From Piscirickettsiaceae bacterium (GTDB lineage Bacteria > Pseudomonadota > Gammaproteobacteria > Nitrosococcales > Methylophagaceae): a DNA stretch of 17,818 bases. Made by a program: the position numbers and the translations under genes. Location of the stretch: assembly GCA_018646825.1 (NCBI GenBank), contig JABGUA010000007.1:1-17818 (forward strand), in the 5' to 3' direction. Each line of letters opens with the position of its first letter. Position 1 is the first letter of the stretch. Positions 15,076 to 17,818 of the stretch are shown piece by piece. The notes beneath the pieces are model-generated. The model saw only the letters and a list, made by a program, of their open reading frames with translations. It made no database searches and was not told the origin of the DNA.

Positions 15076-15378
15076 TTACTTTCGAGTTAATGGTAACCAT
15101 TGATAACGATAAATCAGGCCAGGTACCGACAACACTAAAAAGGCACAAAATGTCGTGGCAAAAAATTCCCATTGTTGTGGGTGGACGTCGCCAGAATATT
15201 GCATCTCTGACATGATCGCAATGACCAAACTCAAAAAGTAAAAAACAAGTAATTCCAACAAGCGCCAAGCCCAAGATTTACCCTTTTCCATCTGAAAGGC
15301 TAAAAATAAACGTTCGGTAAACCAAGGGACATTGGCAATTATTAAGATAACTAAAATTAAAATTAAAGGTGTCATCAT
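15076..15378 (-). CDS. DUF2818 family membrane protein
   Basis: A 100-residue inner-membrane protein with about three hydrophobic segments. Family-like features are ANVPWFTERLF in the first part, WRLLELLVFYFLSLVIAIM in the middle and HPQQWEFFATTFCAFL with PGLIYRY near the end. DUF2818 genes typically sit directly after nuoN in beta- and gammaproteobacterial complex I operons, as here, which implies a role with NADH dehydrogenase such as assembly; no function is proven. The chosen ATG at 15378 is two bases after the nuoN stop. An in-frame ATG at 15402 would add eight residues and overlap nuoN; neither has a good ribosome site, so coupled translation is likely. Confidence 0.85.
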   Translation of the reverse strand: MMTPLILILVILIIANVPWFTERLFLAFQMEKGKSWAWRLLELLVFYFLSLVIAIMSEMQYSGDVHPQQWEFFATTFCAFLVLSVPGLIYRYQWLPLTRK

Positions 15379-15380
15379 AA

Positions 15381-16826
15381 TTAAGAGAACACACTCGCAC
15401 ATAGCGCCATTAAGGCTCCAGGGAAAATTCCCAGTCCTAATACAGCCATAGCATTTGCACTCACCATAATTCTCATATCCGTTGGGGCATCAATTTCATA
15501 AGCTTCATCCGCCTTATCAAAATACATCACTTTAATTACCCGTAAATAATAAAACGCACCAATCACTGACATCAACACAACCAAAATGGCCACCGACATC
15601 AATTCAACATCAACGATAGACTTAATCACTGCCAATTTCGCATAAAAACCGACTAAAGGTGGGATGCCAGCCATTGAGAACATCACAATCAGCATCATTA
15701 GTGCAAACCAAGGGTGGCGCTGACTTAAGCCTTTATAGTCGCTAATTTCTTCTGCTTCAAAACCACGACGACTCATTAGAATAATCATCCCAAATGCAGC
15801 CAATGTCATCAGCGTGTAGGTCAAAGCATAGAATAAAGACCCGGCATAACCGGCTTCAGTTCCCGAAATAATACCGAGCAGGATAAAACCCACATGAGAA
15901 ATCGTCGAATAAGCCAACATCCGTTTCATATTCGTTTGTGCAATCGCAACCACATTACCTAAAATGACCGACAATACCGACAACATGATCAGCATATCTT
16001 GCCAATATTGTTGTATGTCACCTAAGCCTTCGACTAATAACCGAATCATCATTGCAAAAGCCGCCAGTTTTGGTGTTGTTGCAATAAATAATGTCATTGC
16101 AGTTGGTGCCCCCTGATACACATCAGGTAACCACATATGAAATGGCACAGCACCCAACTTAAAGCCGACGCCAATCACTAAGAACACCAAGCCAAAACTC
16201 AATACAGTGTTGTCTAGACTTCCCGTCTGAATCGCCGCGGCGACAGCTGAAATAGATAAACTTCCCGTCACACCATAAATAATTGACATACCATATAGCA
16301 ACATGCCGGATGCTAGAGCACCTAAAATGAAGTATTTCATCGCTGCCTCTGTCGCGACTTTGGAGTCACGGTGCATCGCTACCATTGCGTAAAGGCACAA
16401 CGACATCAATTCCAAACCAAGATAAAGCGTCAAGAAATGATGGGCTGACACCATCACTGACATACCTAAAGTCGCAAAGACGGCAAGCACATAATATTCG
16501 CCTTTAAACAGCTCACGAGCTTTTAGGTAAGAGGTTGAATACATCAACACTGCAATATTAATTAAAAATATCGCTATTTTGAGCACATTGCTTAAGGCGT
16601 CACGAATATAAGTATCACTAAAAGCTAAACCTTCTAACCCACCCATATCAAGATAAACCAACACGGCTGCTGCAATCATCGTGATTTGGCTCAAAATATA
16701 AGCCAAATTCGCGCCTGTTTTCTTAAAGAAGGCCACCACTAATAAGATCGTACATGCCATGCCCAATAAAAACATTTCTGGTAAGGCAAAAGACATATTA
16801 ACAACTTCAAACATCATATCGTCCAT
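15381..16826 (-). CDS. nuoN: NADH-quinone oxidoreductase subunit N
   Basis: A 481-residue antiporter-like membrane subunit of complex I, one of three that pump protons. About 14 hydrophobic segments run through the whole protein. Conserved channel residues are visible: Glu139 in LYLGLELMSL, Lys223 in GFKLGAVPFHMWLPDVYQGAP, Lys253 in TTPKLAAF, and Lys301 in TNMKRMLAYSTISHVGF. The length is the same as or close to E. coli NuoN (485). The ATG at 16826 has AAGGA just upstream; ATGs at 16817 and 16814 are alternatives that would shorten the protein by three or four residues. It starts 6 bp after the nuoM stop and ends 2 bp before the DUF2818 gene, the usual end of a nuo operon. Confidence 0.98.
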   Translation of the reverse strand: MDDMMFEVVNMSFALPEMFLLGMACTILLVVAFFKKTGANLAYILSQITMIAAAVLVYLDMGGLEGLAFSDTYIRDALSNVLKIAIFLINIAVLMYSTSYLKARELFKGEYYVLAVFATLGMSVMVSAHHFLTLYLGLELMSLCLYAMVAMHRDSKVATEAAMKYFILGALASGMLLYGMSIIYGVTGSLSISAVAAAIQTGSLDNTVLSFGLVFLVIGVGFKLGAVPFHMWLPDVYQGAPTAMTLFIATTPKLAAFAMMIRLLVEGLGDIQQYWQDMLIMLSVLSVILGNVVAIAQTNMKRMLAYSTISHVGFILLGIISGTEAGYAGSLFYALTYTLMTLAAFGMIILMSRRGFEAEEISDYKGLSQRHPWFALMMLIVMFSMAGIPPLVGFYAKLAVIKSIVDVELMSVAILVVLMSVIGAFYYLRVIKVMYFDKADEAYEIDAPTDMRIMVSANAMAVLGLGIFPGALMALCASVFS

Positions 16827-16832
16827 TCATCC

Positions 16833-17818
16833 TTACAGCTTCGACTGCAAAACTTGCGTTAATAAATGTTCAACTGATGCATGCATTACATCAATTAACG
16901 GCGCGGGCCAGAGTCCTGTCATCAGCACGATGATAGCCAGTACAGACAACATCCAAAACTCACGTCGGTTCAAATCTTGTAGTTCAGCCACATTATCATT
17001 ACTGACTTCACCAAAGATAACGCGCTTGATCATCCACAAGCTATAAGCAGCACCTAGAATCAATGTCGTCGCCGCTAAAAAGGCATACCAAAAGTTAGCT
17101 TGGAACGCGGCCAAAATCACCATAAACTCACCAACAAAACCCGATGTGCCAGGTAGTCCGGCATTAGCCATTGCAAAAAAGACAGAAAAACCTGCAAAAA
17201 CCGGCATGGTATTGATAACACCACCATAAGCCGAAATTTCACGGGTATGCATTCGGTCATACAAGACGCCAACGCATAAGAACATCGCCGCGGCAATAAA
17301 GCCATGTGACACCATTTGTACCATCGCACCTTCAACCGCTAATACTGCACCACTTCCGGTCGAAGAATTGGCAAAAATACCAAAAATAACAAATAGACCT
17401 AAGGTGACAAACCCCATATGGGCAATACTGGAATAGGCAATTAGTTTCTTCAAATCAGATTGGACTAAAGCGACAAAGCCAATATAAACAATGGCTATTA
17501 ATGATAAAGCAATCACGAACCAATCAAATGTCATTGCCGCATCGGGGGTAATCGGCAAAGCAAAACGCAACAAGCCATAACCACCGATTTTCAAGGTAAT
17601 CGCCGCTAAAATAACAGAGCCACCCGTTGGTGCCTCAACATGGGCATCAGGTAGCCAAGTATGGACTGGCCACATAGGCACTTTGACTGCAAAGGCAATC
17701 AAAAACGCGAAAAACAACCAAGTCTGTTCCGTCAAAGTAAGTGCAACGGTGTGGAAATCAAGAATCGCGAAACTGCCCGATACATGGCGTAAATACAATA
17801 AAGCCAATAACAGAAAAA
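16833..17818 (-). CDS. nuoM: NADH-quinone oxidoreductase subunit M (N-terminal part missing)
   Basis: The last about 328 residues of the proton-pumping subunit NuoM; the start lies beyond the window's right edge, and the frame is open to it. Diagnostic blocks are FAVKVPMWPVHTWLPDAHVEAP, with the key lysine of the first half channel, SVILAAITLKIGGYG with the central lysine, and SDLKKLIAYSSIAHMGFV. Later membrane segments include NAGLPGTSGFVGEF, a typical discontinuous helix, and YSLWMIKRVIFGE. E. coli NuoM has 509 residues, so roughly 180 are outside the window. It is followed by nuoN after 6 bp. nuoL should lie immediately to the right. Confidence 0.98.
   Translation of the reverse strand, partial: FLLLALLYLRHVSGSFAILDFHTVALTLTEQTWLFFAFLIAFAVKVPMWPVHTWLPDAHVEAPTGGSVILAAITLKIGGYGLLRFALPITPDAAMTFDWFVIALSLIAIVYIGFVALVQSDLKKLIAYSSIAHMGFVTLGLFVIFGIFANSSTGSGAVLAVEGAMVQMVSHGFIAAAMFLCVGVLYDRMHTREISAYGGVINTMPVFAGFSVFFAMANAGLPGTSGFVGEFMVILAAFQANFWYAFLAATTLILGAAYSLWMIKRVIFGEVSNDNVAELQDLNRREFWMLSVLAIIVLMTGLWPAPLIDVMHASVEHLLTQVLQSKL

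Noticed and set aside
15050..15274. Alternative frame inside the DUF2818 gene
   Set aside because: The overlapping frame has the DUF2818 motifs and the nuoN coupling; this one has neither.
1..17818. CRISPR arrays, insertion sequences, tRNA or rRNA genes, phage or toxin-antitoxin modules
   Set aside because: No repeated spacer pattern, transposase motif, terminal inverted repeats, cloverleaf or paired small toxin/antitoxin ORFs were seen.

Overview
The window looks like an ordinary chromosomal segment of a gammaproteobacterium. The base composition is moderately AT-rich, and the genes include MutM, RluD, a bifunctional KatG, two CspA-type cold-shock proteins, a second-type EF-G and the nuoM-nuoN-DUF2818 end of a complex I operon. 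The DUF2818 gene after nuoN points to Beta- or Gammaproteobacteria. A marine methylotroph such as Methylophaga or a relative is possible, but that is a guess; the sequence alone does not fix the genus. I saw no tRNA, rRNA, insertion sequence, CRISPR array or phage gene.

Left part (1-5848, mostly + strand): the 3' end of an ABC ATPase gene, an ABC-2 type permease, a GldG-like auxiliary protein and a DUF4340 protein are tightly coupled by overlapping or near-overlapping stops and starts. They form one exporter-like operon of the gliding-motility (Gld) type, whose substrate is unknown in proteobacteria. mutM (8-oxoguanine repair) follows 15 bp later and shares a CTAG stop palindrome with a convergent cold-shock gene. 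rluD (23S rRNA pseudouridine synthase) comes next and ends at a bidirectional terminator shared with katG.

Middle part (5849-12338): katG (catalase-peroxidase), a polytopic membrane protein of unknown function and an MscS-type channel lie on the - strand, the last two as a two-gene operon. A METTL21/METTL23-like methyltransferase stands alone on the + strand. It is followed by an AT-rich stretch holding a lone Rossmann-type, methyltransferase-like gene on the - strand, the least ordinary piece of the window.

Right part (12339-17818, all - strand): a second csp gene with a structured leader, a stand-alone fusA paralogue (EF-G2 type, outside the usual str operon), then DUF2818, nuoN and the 3' part of nuoM, the last membrane proton-pumping subunits of NADH:quinone oxidoreductase. 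Clear rho-independent terminators lie after rluD/katG, csp2 and fusA.

Most of the window is well-understood housekeeping and stress-response content. I found no convincing new multi-gene system. The best leads are the Gld-like ABC cassette, the AT-rich island at about 11,260-12,240 with an apparent orphan promoter and a ribosome-binding-like sequence without an ORF, and the structured leaders of the two csp genes.
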